From the NCBI GenBank assembly GCA_012927585.1, contig JABBOY010000036.1:62001-126000 (forward strand): 64,000 nt of DNA, in the 5' to 3' direction. Below the pieces are notes generated by a model. It was not told the DNA's origin, did no database searches, and saw only the letters and a program-made list of their open reading frames with translations. The translations under genes and the position numbers were made by a program. Every line of letters begins with the position of its first letter. Position 1 is the stretch's first letter. Positions 24,378-32,502 of this stretch are shown piece by piece. The DNA is from Glaciimonas sp. Its GTDB lineage: Bacteria; Pseudomonadota; Gammaproteobacteria; Burkholderiales; Burkholderiaceae_D.

Positions 24378-25092
24378 GTTCTCAAAACAACTGTGCAGTT
24401 TTTCCCCTATACAGGATTGCCTGTACATGAGCACAGCGCGACTATGCTGAGCGACTCAGACGTAAATCACACATCAAGTAATCCACAAGCCCTGTTGACA
24501 AACTGAGATCAATCAGGGTCACAGCCGGCGCGTTTCTGTGCCGATCAATCCGGGTGGACGCTATGGCATTATTTCGGATGATTGCGACCTGCGCCATCGC
24601 CGTTGTTGACAGCAAGTAATTGCGATAAAGGGCATGCAGCGCGTGTGGAAACGCATGAGTGTTGCGACACCGGGTCTGCAGCTTGAATGATTGCGCCGCC
24701 TGGGTGCAAGTGGTGGGCCCGTAAATTGACAGGGTCTGCGCCGCCCGTCACCCTGTCACCGTAACCCGAGGCCCGGCAGATATTGATACATGGCGTTGTA
24801 TTAATCATATACGCATATTAAACATGCGTAGAAAGTAGTCTTTTTAAGCATACTCCGTACATTATCTGTTAGCTTCGGCGCGGTAATGACTGGCTGGTGC
24901 GACTGCACCGGCTCGGAGCCTGCTGCCGGAATGTTTTTTTTACTACTGGCGGCAGCAGGGTCGCGCCGGTGCTCCGTGTTTAGTATCGTCAAATAGCGCA
25001 ATTGCGTGTGCGGTAGTGCTCGTGCCACAATGCGCGCTTGTTGTTTTGCAGGATGTCCTGCACCTTGGTTGAATTCTAATGGAGTTGCCATC
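24378..25092. other. About 715 bp without a recognised gene
   Basis: This contains the GGAGTAT-type repeat copy 4 at 24781-24856 and several short frames that I do not recognise. The open frame of the following gene extends back to 25006, but I place its start at 25093. No RNA gene or operon promoter could be identified with confidence. Confidence 0.4.
24781..24856 (-). repeat. GGAGTAT-type dispersed repeat, copy 4
   Basis: Read on the minus strand it begins GGAGTATGCTTAAAAAGACT then ACTTTCTACGCATGTTTAAT and ATGCGTATATG. It matches the order GGAGTAT, TTAAAA, ACGCATGT of copies 1-3 and is not accompanied by a REP unit. Confidence 0.6.
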
Positions 25093-25854
25093 ATGCCTTT
25101 GGAAGCACTTTCGAGTACCACACACCGTCACTTGCGGCATCAGAATCCACCGCAGCCTTTTGCATTTGCACGCCAAAAAGCGTTAGCCACGCTGGTTGCC
25201 GCTGAGGTGACGGTAGCGTTGCGCTGGATGCCGGTGGTGTTCGGCCTGAATGAGGGCCGCGCTTCTCTGCTGGGCCTGATGGGGTTGTCATCTGATGAAA
25301 ATCTGTTCATCAATCAACAGGGACAGTGGCGCGGCAGTTATATTCCGGCTGTGTTTCGCGCTGTACCGTTTGGGATTGCGGCGCTTTCGGATAGCGGCGA
25401 GCAAACCGTCATCATTGATCCCGAAGGCGGTTATTTTAGTGAAAAATCGGGTACCCCTCTGTTTGACGAGGCTGGTCAGACCACCGAATTTTTACGCAAG
25501 ATATTAGACTTTCTAAAGTCGGTGCAAGACAATCAAGCGGCTACCGATCATGCGTTGCAGGCCATTCTGAAGGCTGATCTGCTGGTGCCTTGGGACTTGG
25601 TGCTGACCATGCCGGACGGCCAGCCGCGCACCTTGTCAGGGTTGTATCGGATTGATGCGGCTCGCTTCGACGCACTGGACGCCGCCGCAGTGGCAGCGTT
25701 GCATCAATCAGGCGCGCTGACACTGATTTACGGCCATTTGTTTTCTCTGTCGAATGTGGCATCGCTGGAAAAACTGGCGCGCGAACGCGAACCGGCACCC
25801 ATTCTTTCGAATATCGAAATTGGCATTTTGCAGGATGATTATCTGAAGTTCTGA
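25093..25854 (+). CDS. SapC family protein
   Basis: A 253-residue protein of the SapC (PF07277) type. The family pattern is visible in FAFARQKALATLVAAEVTVA, MPVVFGLNEG and the central WRGSYIPAVFRAVPFGIA then EFLRKILDFLKSVQDN segments. It has no signal peptide or membrane helix. The ATG at 25093 has GGAG 7-10 nt upstream; the longer frame back to 25006 has no ribosome binding site and an implausible Cys-rich start. SapC of Campylobacter is linked to S-layer proteins, but the role in proteobacteria like this one is unknown. A Crp-type regulator gene follows 53 nt downstream and may be cotranscribed. Confidence 0.82.
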   Translation: MPLEALSSTTHRHLRHQNPPQPFAFARQKALATLVAAEVTVALRWMPVVFGLNEGRASLLGLMGLSSDENLFINQQGQWRGSYIPAVFRAVPFGIAALSDSGEQTVIIDPEGGYFSEKSGTPLFDEAGQTTEFLRKILDFLKSVQDNQAATDHALQAILKADLLVPWDLVLTMPDGQPRTLSGLYRIDAARFDALDAAAVAALHQSGALTLIYGHLFSLSNVASLEKLAREREPAPILSNIEIGILQDDYLKF

Positions 25855-25907
25855 GCGTTCTTCTGTATCAAGCCTGTTGCACCCTCGTAAAGACTGGTTA
25901 CCGCTTA

Positions 25908-26621
25908 ATGTCGATTCCATTAGAACTCGCTGCCAACATCCCCTTGCTGAAGGGGCTGGATGAAGACACCCTCGCCAAGGTTGCCAGCATCATGGTTCTG
26001 CGTCTGTACCAGCCGCAGGATGTGGTGATTCGCAAGGGCAATGCTGCGAGCAACATGGGCTTTCTATTGCGCGGCGCTTTGCAGGTGGTGGACTTGAGTG
26101 CGGACGGGCGTGAAAATGGTATTCACATCATTCATCCCGGGACTTATTTTGGCGAACTGTCGGTGATTGACGGGTTGCCGCGCTCGGCTTCGGTAGTAGC
26201 GATGCAGGTTGCGGAGGTGGCTTTTTTGCCGCAAACGCAGGCGCGGGCTTTAATTTTCAACCGTCCGCTGGTGGCCGAACGCATGCTCACACACTTGGCT
26301 ACGGCTTTGCGCGCATCGTCCCATCAGCGCACGCTGCTGAGTATCCCGAATGCATTTCAGCGCGTGTTTGCGCAGCTGCAGTTGCTCGTGCGCGAGACGC
26401 CCCAAGGCGCAGTGATTGATTTGCCGAAACAGCAGGAGGTGGCGATCATGGTCAATACCAGCCGCGAGACAGTGTCGCGCGCGCTGCATACCCTGATTAA
26501 ACTTAATGTGCTGGAAAAGAAGGGCACTGTCCTGATTGTGCGGCAACCAACGCGGCTCAAGAACGCTGCCGAGGCGGGCCTGGATGAATTGGCGCCGCTG
26601 AGCGAAAAAAACGGCGCCTGA
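25908..26621 (+). CDS. CRP-type Crp/Fnr transcriptional regulator
   Basis: A 237-residue regulator with an N-terminal cNMP-binding beta-roll (residues 15-115) and a C-terminal winged helix (about 145-215). The phosphate-binding cassette reads GELSVIDGLPRSASV (residues 82-96), keeping Gly-Glu and Arg-Ser at the places that hold cAMP in E. coli CRP. The recognition helix SRETVSRAL (185-193) keeps the Arg, Glu and Arg that contact TGTGA in CRP. It has no FNR-type cysteine cluster. It is therefore a plausible cyclic-nucleotide-responsive protein recognising TGTGA-N6-TCACA; two such sites lie at 30476 and 30513. A C-terminal tail (216-237) extends past the usual end. Confidence 0.88.
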   Translation: MSIPLELAANIPLLKGLDEDTLAKVASIMVLRLYQPQDVVIRKGNAASNMGFLLRGALQVVDLSADGRENGIHIIHPGTYFGELSVIDGLPRSASVVAMQVAEVAFLPQTQARALIFNRPLVAERMLTHLATALRASSHQRTLLSIPNAFQRVFAQLQLLVRETPQGAVIDLPKQQEVAIMVNTSRETVSRALHTLIKLNVLEKKGTVLIVRQPTRLKNAAEAGLDELAPLSEKNGA

Positions 26622-26637
26622 GCCTGATTTGCCTGCC

Positions 26638-26653
26638 ACCGGCCTTTGCCGGT
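26638..26653. terminator. Hairpin after the CRP-type gene
   Basis: ACCGGC (26638-26643) and GCCGGT (26648-26653) form a perfect stem with a CTTT loop, 16 nt past the regulator stop. There is no T-run, so termination is uncertain. Confidence 0.35.
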
Positions 26654-26705
26654 TGGTGCATTGTCTGAAAATTGGTATTTAATTCCATTATTTTTTGAGA
26701 AAACC

Positions 26706-27677
26706 ATGCAGTCTAGCGACAAAAAATCTAACGTTCCATCTGTTGTGGTCATCCTTCCTGCGTATAACGAAGAACTTACTATCGCCAATACGATTCGGTC
26801 GTTCCACGCAGTCTTGCCGGAGGCGACGATTGTCGTGGTGAACAATAATTCCAAAGACCGCACGGCCGAATATGCTGCCGCTGCGCTGCAATTCAGCGGC
26901 GCTGACGGGCGTGTTATTACTGAACTGCGCCAAGGCAAGGGTAATGCGATGCGCCGTGCATTTACGGATGTGGACGCCGATATTTATGTGCTGGCCGACG
27001 CCGATGAGACGTATCCGGCCGAGCGCGTGTTGGATTTGATGGCGCCGGTGTTATGCGGCGACGCCGACATGACGGTGGGCGACCGTCATTCGCACGGAGA
27101 CTATGCCCGTGAAAACAAGCGCCCGCTACATAATTTTGGCAATGCTCTGGTGCAGTCGCTAGTCAATGGCTTGTTCAAGTCGAATTTGGCGGACATCATG
27201 AGCGGCTACCGTGTATTCAATCGTAAATTTGTCAAGAATTATCCGATTTTGGTGGAAGGTTTTCAGATTGAAACGGACTTGACTCTGCACGCCTTGCATA
27301 AGCGTTTTCGTATTGTCGAGGTGCCGGTCGAATATAAAGACCGCCCGGAAGGCAGTGATTCCAAGCTCAATACCGTGCGCGACGGTGCCAAGGTCTTGTT
27401 TACGATCATGCAGATATTGCGCTATTACCGTCCCTTCGTTTTCTTCAGCACCCTGAGTTTGCTGTTTTGCCTGGCGGGGCTGGTGGCGGCAATTCCAGTT
27501 TTTAATGACTGGCTGACGTCGCGCTATATCTTCCATGTGCCGCTGGCGATTTTTGCTACCGGGCTGGAGTTGGTGGCGGTGGTATTGCTCGCCGTGGGCC
27601 TGATTCTGGATTCGATTGTGCATGCGCAGCGGCTGGAATATGAACGCCAATTGCTCAATTTTCCTAAGTTCAGATGA
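26706..27677 (+). CDS. Family 2 glycosyltransferase, membrane-anchored
   Basis: A 323-residue GT2 enzyme resembling polyprenyl-phosphate sugar transferases. The GT-A core begins VVVILPAYNEELTIANTI (about residues 12-29), with VVNNNSKDRT and the DxD-type metal site LADADETYP. LADIMSGYRVFNR and FQIETDLTLHA are typical later motifs. Two C-terminal membrane helices (about 245-265 and 280-305) anchor it. The start is the ATG at 26706. A GtrA-family gene starts 4 nt after its stop, so the two are translationally coupled. They likely supply lipid-linked sugar for the GT-C protein encoded next. Confidence 0.88.
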   Translation: MQSSDKKSNVPSVVVILPAYNEELTIANTIRSFHAVLPEATIVVVNNNSKDRTAEYAAAALQFSGADGRVITELRQGKGNAMRRAFTDVDADIYVLADADETYPAERVLDLMAPVLCGDADMTVGDRHSHGDYARENKRPLHNFGNALVQSLVNGLFKSNLADIMSGYRVFNRKFVKNYPILVEGFQIETDLTLHALHKRFRIVEVPVEYKDRPEGSDSKLNTVRDGAKVLFTIMQILRYYRPFVFFSTLSLLFCLAGLVAAIPVFNDWLTSRYIFHVPLAIFATGLELVAVVLLAVGLILDSIVHAQRLEYERQLLNFPKFR

Positions 27678-27681
27678 ACCC

Positions 27682-28116
27682 ATGAAATTGGGTCTTGTGC
27701 GATCGGCGATAGCCAGCAAGCTGTCGTTGTTCATCTTTGTGGGCGGTGTCGGTTTTGCGGTGGATGCCGGTTTGCTGACACTGCTGGCGCGTGGATTTGA
27801 GGTCAATGTCTACGCAGCCCGCCTGGTTTCCTTTACCGTAGCAGTGGCGGTTACCTGGTTGCTCAACCGTACCTTGGTATTTCATCGCGAAGTGGATCAT
27901 GCCGTGCGCAAGCGGGTGGAATACGGCCGTTATTTGCTGGTGCAAATCTGCGGTGGTCTAGCCAATCTGGCTGTGTTTGTATCGATCACGCAGCATTACC
28001 CGCAGTTGCAGCCTTATCCGGTGGTGCCGCTGTTTTTTGGCTCTTTGCTGGGGCTGGTGATTAATTTTGGCGGCTCGCGCTATTGGGTGTTTAAACAGCG
28101 TCGCGTAGCGCGATAA
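27682..28116 (+). CDS. GtrA family membrane protein
   Basis: A 144-residue protein with four membrane helices and the GtrA pattern: FIFVGGVGFAVDAGLL (about residues 18-33), VTWLLNRTLVFH and LVINFGGSRYWVF near the end. GtrA proteins are proposed flippases for undecaprenyl-phosphate-linked sugars. The ATG at 27682 lies 4 nt after the glycosyltransferase stop. Open frame upstream of this Met overlaps the previous gene and is not used. Supports a surface-glycosylation module with its neighbours. Confidence 0.9.
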   Translation: MKLGLVRSAIASKLSLFIFVGGVGFAVDAGLLTLLARGFEVNVYAARLVSFTVAVAVTWLLNRTLVFHREVDHAVRKRVEYGRYLLVQICGGLANLAVFVSITQHYPQLQPYPVVPLFFGSLLGLVINFGGSRYWVFKQRRVAR

Positions 28117-28179
28117 CAGCGCGGACCCAACCATCGGCTGCCGTATTCGGGTCAGTTGCAGCATTCTGCATTGTTTAAT

Positions 28180-28244
28180 ACTTACGCGAAAAAAAGTTAT
28201 CTATCCAATAGCGCAGGTACGGCAGACCTGGATAGTGCGTAAGT
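28180..28244. promoter_or_regulatory. Nested inverted repeat before the GT-C gene
   Basis: ACTTACGC (28180-28187) pairs with GCGTAAGT (28237-28244). Inside it CTATCCA (28201-28207) pairs with TGGATAG (28229-28235), and CAGGT with ACCTG. The outer right arm ends directly before the ATG at 28246. The arms are asymmetric (13 nt on one side, 1 nt on the other), which suits either a folded mRNA leader or two operator half-sites. Confidence 0.55.
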
Positions 28245-28245
28245 C

Positions 28246-30363
28246 ATGTTGTTACGCCGGGAAGGTCTGATTTTGCAAAATACGTCGAATAATATGTCGC
28301 TTAAAGGCACCGTCGGGCGCTGGATTTTTATTTTGCCGGTGGCGCTGCTGGCGCTGGTATTTGTGTATCGGCGCGGACAGGATCAGAACTGGGATTTGCA
28401 GAATTACCACTATTACGCCGGATATGCATTGCTGAACGGACGGCAACTGACGGATTTGGCGGCGGCTGGAATTCAGTCTTTTCTAAATCCGCTGAGTAAT
28501 GTTCTGGTGTATCTATCCCTGTCGCACCTGTCGTTTCCAGCCAGTGCGTGGGTCATTACATTGTTGCAATTGCTGTCTTTGCCGCTGCTGGTAATGATCA
28601 GCACCCAACTGGGCAGCCGACTGGGATCTGCGCGCTTCAGCGTAGCCGAGCTGCTGGCTCTGTGCCTGAGCGTGCTGGCGCCTTTGTGGTGGAGCGAACT
28701 AGGCACCAGCTTTTCTTCCTCTCTGACGGCGCCACTGATGCTGGGCGCTTTGTATCTGGGTGTGCGCAGCAGTCTGGCCGATAGCGCCGAAACTATTGCG
28801 GTTGATGGCAATGTCGGCATTGGGTATGCGCGACAGCTGCCGCGCGCACATGATTATGGAATCTTGTTGGCCGGCGGCTTACTCGGTTTTGCGGCCGGCC
28901 TCAAGCTCACTAACGCACTGTTTGCAATCGGTTTTATAGCGGCGCTGGCGTGCAGTGCTCCGCTGCATGACTGGAGGCGCAGCGGCGTGCTATTGATCAA
29001 GGCGGGCATCGGCATGTTCGCGGGCTTTGGATTGACTGCCTGGTGGAATGTCTATCTGTTGCAGGTGTGGGATAGTCCTCTGTTCCCTTGGTATAACGGC
29101 CTGTTTAAGTCGCCATATTTTGATACTGGCAATTTCCGCGACATGCGCTGGTATTTCGCTTCGCTGGCAGAGTTTGCCCGCTTTCTGGTAGACGCCGTGA
29201 CCGGCAGCGGCAAGACGTCGGAAGTGGCGTTTGCCGATGCGCGGCTGCTGCTGCTGGTGCTCATTGCGCCGCTGGCGCTACGTATCAAAAAACGCTACGG
29301 CGAGCTGGGCCGGCCGTTGCTGTTTTTCATGCTGTTCGTGATGGTCAGCTTGGTGCTGTGGGCGCGTATGTTTGCTTATCAGCGCTATTTGATTCCAATT
29401 GAATTGCTGTTCGGATTGGCATTATGGGTATTGTTGAGTTGTGTGGTTCGCTCCGGCAAAGCCATGACTTTGTCGCTCGGCTTGATATTAGCTCTGGCGG
29501 CGGCAACCTTCAAGATTCCCGATTGGGGCCACGTTCGCCCTGCGCAACCGCAAGTCAATGCCTTCGGGCTGAATCTGCCGCCGGCATTGGCTGCTACCCC
29601 GGCGCAGTATTTGGTGCTGTCTAGTCCGCTCGGGTTCATATTACCGTTCTTGCATCCCGACAGCCGGTTTTATGGGGTGCAGACCGCGCCCCAAATTGAT
29701 GCCCTGATTCGTGCCGCGCTGGCTGCCCAAGCTAATTTGCCAGTGCGCGTTCTGAGTGCGCGCAGTAATGCCGCGCATCTCTGGAGCCAGCTTCAACAGG
29801 TTGGCTTTACACCGCAGCGCGATGCACTAGCCTGTAGCCATTTTCGTAGTTATTTCGAGCAATACATGATCTGCGGCATCACGCCGCGCCAATCTGCCAC
29901 AGGCTTGGCGGCCGCACCAGTGGAAATTGATTTGCGCAGCAGAGATTTATTGCCGTCAACCGTACTGGATGTGCTGGGTTTGAGTGCGCAGGAGAATTGG
30001 GGGCGATGGAGCGATGGCCGCACAGTAAAGTTGCTGTTGGCTAATTGCTTGCCGGCTTCCAAGCTGGACATCAGCATTCGCGGCCACGCCTTTGGCCCGA
30101 ATGTGGGCCAGTCGGTGCAACTTGGTCTGGAAAGTACTGCGCCAGATGCAGCGGGGGCCGTGCTCAGTACCTCGCTATTTTTTGCCGGCGATGACCGCGA
30201 TGTCAGCGCCAGCCTGGATAACAGAGGCAGCACGGCGGCTTGTCTTAACATCTTGTCGCTGACTATTCCCAAGCCGACCTCGCCTGCACAGTTGGGCTTG
30301 GGGGCCGATAACCGCGCCTTAGGATTGGGTATGGTCAGCCTGACGCTAAAAGCAGTGCCTTGA
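28246..30363 (+). CDS. GT-C fold membrane glycosyltransferase-like protein
   Basis: A 705-residue protein with about ten membrane helices in residues 25-430 and an ArnT/PMT-like early loop (RGQDQNWDLQNYHYYAGYA) where such enzymes carry acidic catalytic residues. Loops such as SPLFPWYNGLFKSPYFDTGN face the periplasm. A soluble C-terminal region (about 430-705) ends in a beta-rich domain with NWGRWSDG and AFGPNVGQSVQLGL, resembling the DUF7024 domain seen on some surface-polymer transferases; this is from memory. The start is uncertain: ATG at 28246 directly after an inverted repeat, TTG at 28273 with GGGAAGG 7 nt upstream, or ATG at 28294. Substrate unknown. Confidence 0.7.
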   Translation: MLLRREGLILQNTSNNMSLKGTVGRWIFILPVALLALVFVYRRGQDQNWDLQNYHYYAGYALLNGRQLTDLAAAGIQSFLNPLSNVLVYLSLSHLSFPASAWVITLLQLLSLPLLVMISTQLGSRLGSARFSVAELLALCLSVLAPLWWSELGTSFSSSLTAPLMLGALYLGVRSSLADSAETIAVDGNVGIGYARQLPRAHDYGILLAGGLLGFAAGLKLTNALFAIGFIAALACSAPLHDWRRSGVLLIKAGIGMFAGFGLTAWWNVYLLQVWDSPLFPWYNGLFKSPYFDTGNFRDMRWYFASLAEFARFLVDAVTGSGKTSEVAFADARLLLLVLIAPLALRIKKRYGELGRPLLFFMLFVMVSLVLWARMFAYQRYLIPIELLFGLALWVLLSCVVRSGKAMTLSLGLILALAAATFKIPDWGHVRPAQPQVNAFGLNLPPALAATPAQYLVLSSPLGFILPFLHPDSRFYGVQTAPQIDALIRAALAAQANLPVRVLSARSNAAHLWSQLQQVGFTPQRDALACSHFRSYFEQYMICGITPRQSATGLAAAPVEIDLRSRDLLPSTVLDVLGLSAQENWGRWSDGRTVKLLLANCLPASKLDISIRGHAFGPNVGQSVQLGLESTAPDAAGAVLSTSLFFAGDDRDVSASLDNRGSTAACLNILSLTIPKPTSPAQLGLGADNRALGLGMVSLTLKAVP

Positions 30364-30475
30364 CTACCGGTCTATTTTACTTGCGCCGGTGGCGCATTAC
30401 GGTCCTGCAAGATTGACGGCAGCTTGCATTGCAGCGCATGCAATAACAATAATGTATTGCAATCGAATATCAAAC

Positions 30476-30491
30476 TGTGACGAATATCACA
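30476..30491. promoter_or_regulatory. CRP-like box 1
   Basis: TGTGACGAATATCACA fits the CRP consensus TGTGA-N6-TCACA with no mismatch. It lies 296 bp upstream of the type I secretion ATPase start and 171 bp upstream of its leader ORF. Confidence 0.7.
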
Positions 30492-30512
30492 GGCCATGCT
30501 ATGATCCGCGCC

Positions 30513-30549
30513 TGTGACAAATATCACATTCTATGTGATGTGCGTCATT
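30513..30549. promoter_or_regulatory. CRP-like boxes 2 and 3
   Basis: TGTGACAAATATCACA (30513-30528) is a second perfect TGTGA-N6-TCACA site, centred 37 bp from box 1. TGTGATGTGCGTCATT (30534-30549) is a degenerate third site centred 21 bp further, two helical turns away. The cluster suggests cooperative binding at the promoter of the secretion operon. Confidence 0.6.
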
Positions 30550-30646
30550 GCAACCATTCTGCAAAATACCAGAATCTGCCGGATTGCGGCCTCCTTGTGT
30601 AAGCGGATTGCATCGTTTTGAAACTCTGATAAGAAAGCTATTAACC

Positions 30647-30775
30647 ATGCAAGCAGACAGTGTGCTGTTACCGCAGCAGCGGATGCCTCATATCAATCCA
30701 CGTATACCTTGTTCTCCCGCTATTGTTGATTGTGTCGGCGATATGTCGGGGTTTGCAGAAATGGCGGGCTTATGA
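30647..30775 (+). CDS. 42-residue leader ORF coupled to the secretion ATPase
   Basis: A short open frame beginning [20 protein letters not shown], with a weak AAGAAAG ribosome binding site, ending with a TGA that shares ATGA with the secretion ATPase start (30772-30775). It contains two cysteines and no signal peptide or membrane helix. I recognise no family. The overlap suggests it serves to deliver ribosomes to the ATPase start, or it is a small protein in its own right. Confidence 0.4.
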   Translation: MQADSVLLPQQRMPHINPRIPCSPAIVDCVGDMSGFAEMAGL

Positions 30776-32490
30776 AATCTCGACTTAAAATTCCCCAAAA
30801 TGAAATCATGCAGGCGCTCTCGAGCTTCAAGAGCGTATTTCGCACGATTGGCGTGTTTAGCGCCATTATTAATTTAATGATGCTGGTGCCTTCAATTTAC
30901 ATGTTGCAAGTGTATGACCGCGTACTGGCTAGCCGTAACGAAATTACCTTGATGATGCTTACGCTCATTATGCTGGTCGCTTACTTGTTTATGAGCGTGC
31001 TTGAGTTTGTGCGTAGTTTTATTTTGGTGCGATTAGCAGCCAAGATGGATATGCAGCTGAACACTCGGGTGTATACCGCCGCATTTGAGCAAAACCTCAA
31101 ACAGGGCGGTGGCAATGCAGGCCAGGCACTGATGGATTTGACCAGTATTCGCCAGTTCATGACGGGTAATGCACTGTTTGCATTTTTTGATGCACCCTGG
31201 TTTCCGCTGTATTTGCTGGTGATTTATTTCTTCAATGTATGGCTCGGCCTGTTGGCAACATTCGGCACGATCATTCTGGTGGTGTTGGCATATGTGAATG
31301 AACGCGTTTCGCACAAGCCGCTGGCGGAGGCCAATACCATGGCAATCGCGTCCAGCACTATGGCTACCAATAATCTGCGCAATGCCGAAGTGATCGAATC
31401 CATGGGCATGCTGCCGAATTTGCAGGGGCGCTGGTTCAAGCTGCATACCAAATTTCTACGCTTGCAAGCGGAGGCCAGCGAAAAAGCAGGCATCGTTGGT
31501 GCGTTTACCAAATTTACCCGTATTTCCTTGCAATCTCTGGTGTTGGGACTGGGTGCGTTGCTGGTGATTCAAGGCAAGATTACTCCGGGGATGATGATTG
31601 CCGGTTCGATCCTGATGGGCCGCGCCTTAAGTCCGGTGGAGCAATTGATCGGAGTATGGAAACAATTTGCCGGTATGCGCAGTTCCTACGAGCGCCTCAC
31701 TAAACTGCTGGAGGCTAATCCGGCGCGTGAAGCGGGCATGGCGCTACCCAAGCCTCTGGGTGCCTTGTCGATCGAGGGCGTCACAGCGGCGCCTCCTGGC
31801 AGTAAGGTTGCCGTGCTGAACGGTTTGACTTTTGCCATTGCGCCGGGTGATGTATTGGGCGTGATTGGCCCAAGCGGTGCGGGCAAATCGACGCTGGCGC
31901 GGTTGATGGTGGGCGTGTGGCCGGCAGCAGTGGGTAAGGTGCGTTTGGACGGTGCCGATATTTACCGTTGGAACAAAGACCAGTTGGGGCCGCACGTCGG
32001 TTATCTGCCGCAAGATATTGAACTGTTTGCCGGCACTGTCAGCGAAAACATTGCGCGCTTCGGTGAGATTGATGCCGAACAAGTGATTGTGTCAGCCAAG
32101 CGGGCCGGTGTGCATGACATGATTTTGCATTTTCCGCAGGGATATGACACGCGTCTGGGTGAGGGTGGCGCCGGTTTGTCGGGGGGGCAAAAGCAGCGCA
32201 TCGGCTTGGCCCGGGCGATGTATGGCGACCCATCCTTTATCGTGCTCGATGAACCTAATTCCAATCTCGATGACATTGGCGAACAAGCGTTGGTGGAGGC
32301 GATTATCGATCTGCGCGAACGCGGCAAAACGATTGTTCTGATTACGCACCGTACCAGCATTATTGGAATCACCTCCAAGCTGTTGCTGTTGCGGGACGGT
32401 GCCGCGCGCATGTTCGGGCTACGCGACGATGTCTTGGCAGCGCTGGCGCAGGCAAATGCCGAAAAAGCGCAGCTGGTGGCGAATTCTTAA
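30772..32490 (+). CDS. Type I secretion system permease/ATPase (PrtD/HlyB-like)
   Basis: A 572-residue inner-membrane ABC exporter of the PrtD type (no C39 peptidase domain at the N-terminus). Six membrane helices occupy about residues 20-310, with [19 protein letters not shown] the typical first-loop motif. The nucleotide-binding domain has Walker [10 protein letters not shown] (about 365-373), the Q-loop YLPQDIELF, signature [14 protein letters not shown], Walker [13 protein letters not shown] and switch His in ITHR. The ATG at 30772 overlaps a leader ORF stop. It is followed by HlyD- and TolC-like genes, so together they form a complete exporter. The PrtD class usually exports RTX or protease-type substrates. 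Confidence 0.94.
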   Translation: MKSRLKIPQNEIMQALSSFKSVFRTIGVFSAIINLMMLVPSIYMLQVYDRVLASRNEITLMMLTLIMLVAYLFMSVLEFVRSFILVRLAAKMDMQLNTRVYTAAFEQNLKQGGGNAGQALMDLTSIRQFMTGNALFAFFDAPWFPLYLLVIYFFNVWLGLLATFGTIILVVLAYVNERVSHKPLAEANTMAIASSTMATNNLRNAEVIESMGMLPNLQGRWFKLHTKFLRLQAEASEKAGIVGAFTKFTRISLQSLVLGLGALLVIQGKITPGMMIAGSILMGRALSPVEQLIGVWKQFAGMRSSYERLTKLLEANPAREAGMALPKPLGALSIEGVTAAPPGSKVAVLNGLTFAIAPGDVLGVIGPSGAGKSTLARLMVGVWPAAVGKVRLDGADIYRWNKDQLGPHVGYLPQDIELFAGTVSENIARFGEIDAEQVIVSAKRAGVHDMILHFPQGYDTRLGEGGAGLSGGQKQRIGLARAMYGDPSFIVLDEPNSNLDDIGEQALVEAIIDLRERGKTIVLITHRTSIIGITSKLLLLRDGAARMFGLRDDVLAALAQANAEKAQLVANS

Positions 32491-32502
32491 ACAGGAATGA
32501 TC

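Noticed and set aside
24480..24525. FNR-like site TTGAC...ATCAA upstream of sapC
   Set aside because: The half-site spacing does not fit FNR or CRP consensus, and the site is more than 550 bp from the gene.
24378..25092. Possible degraded gene or RNA gene between corA and sapC
   Set aside because: No frame resembles a family, and no tRNA or known RNA fold could be recognised; only the repeat copy is supported.
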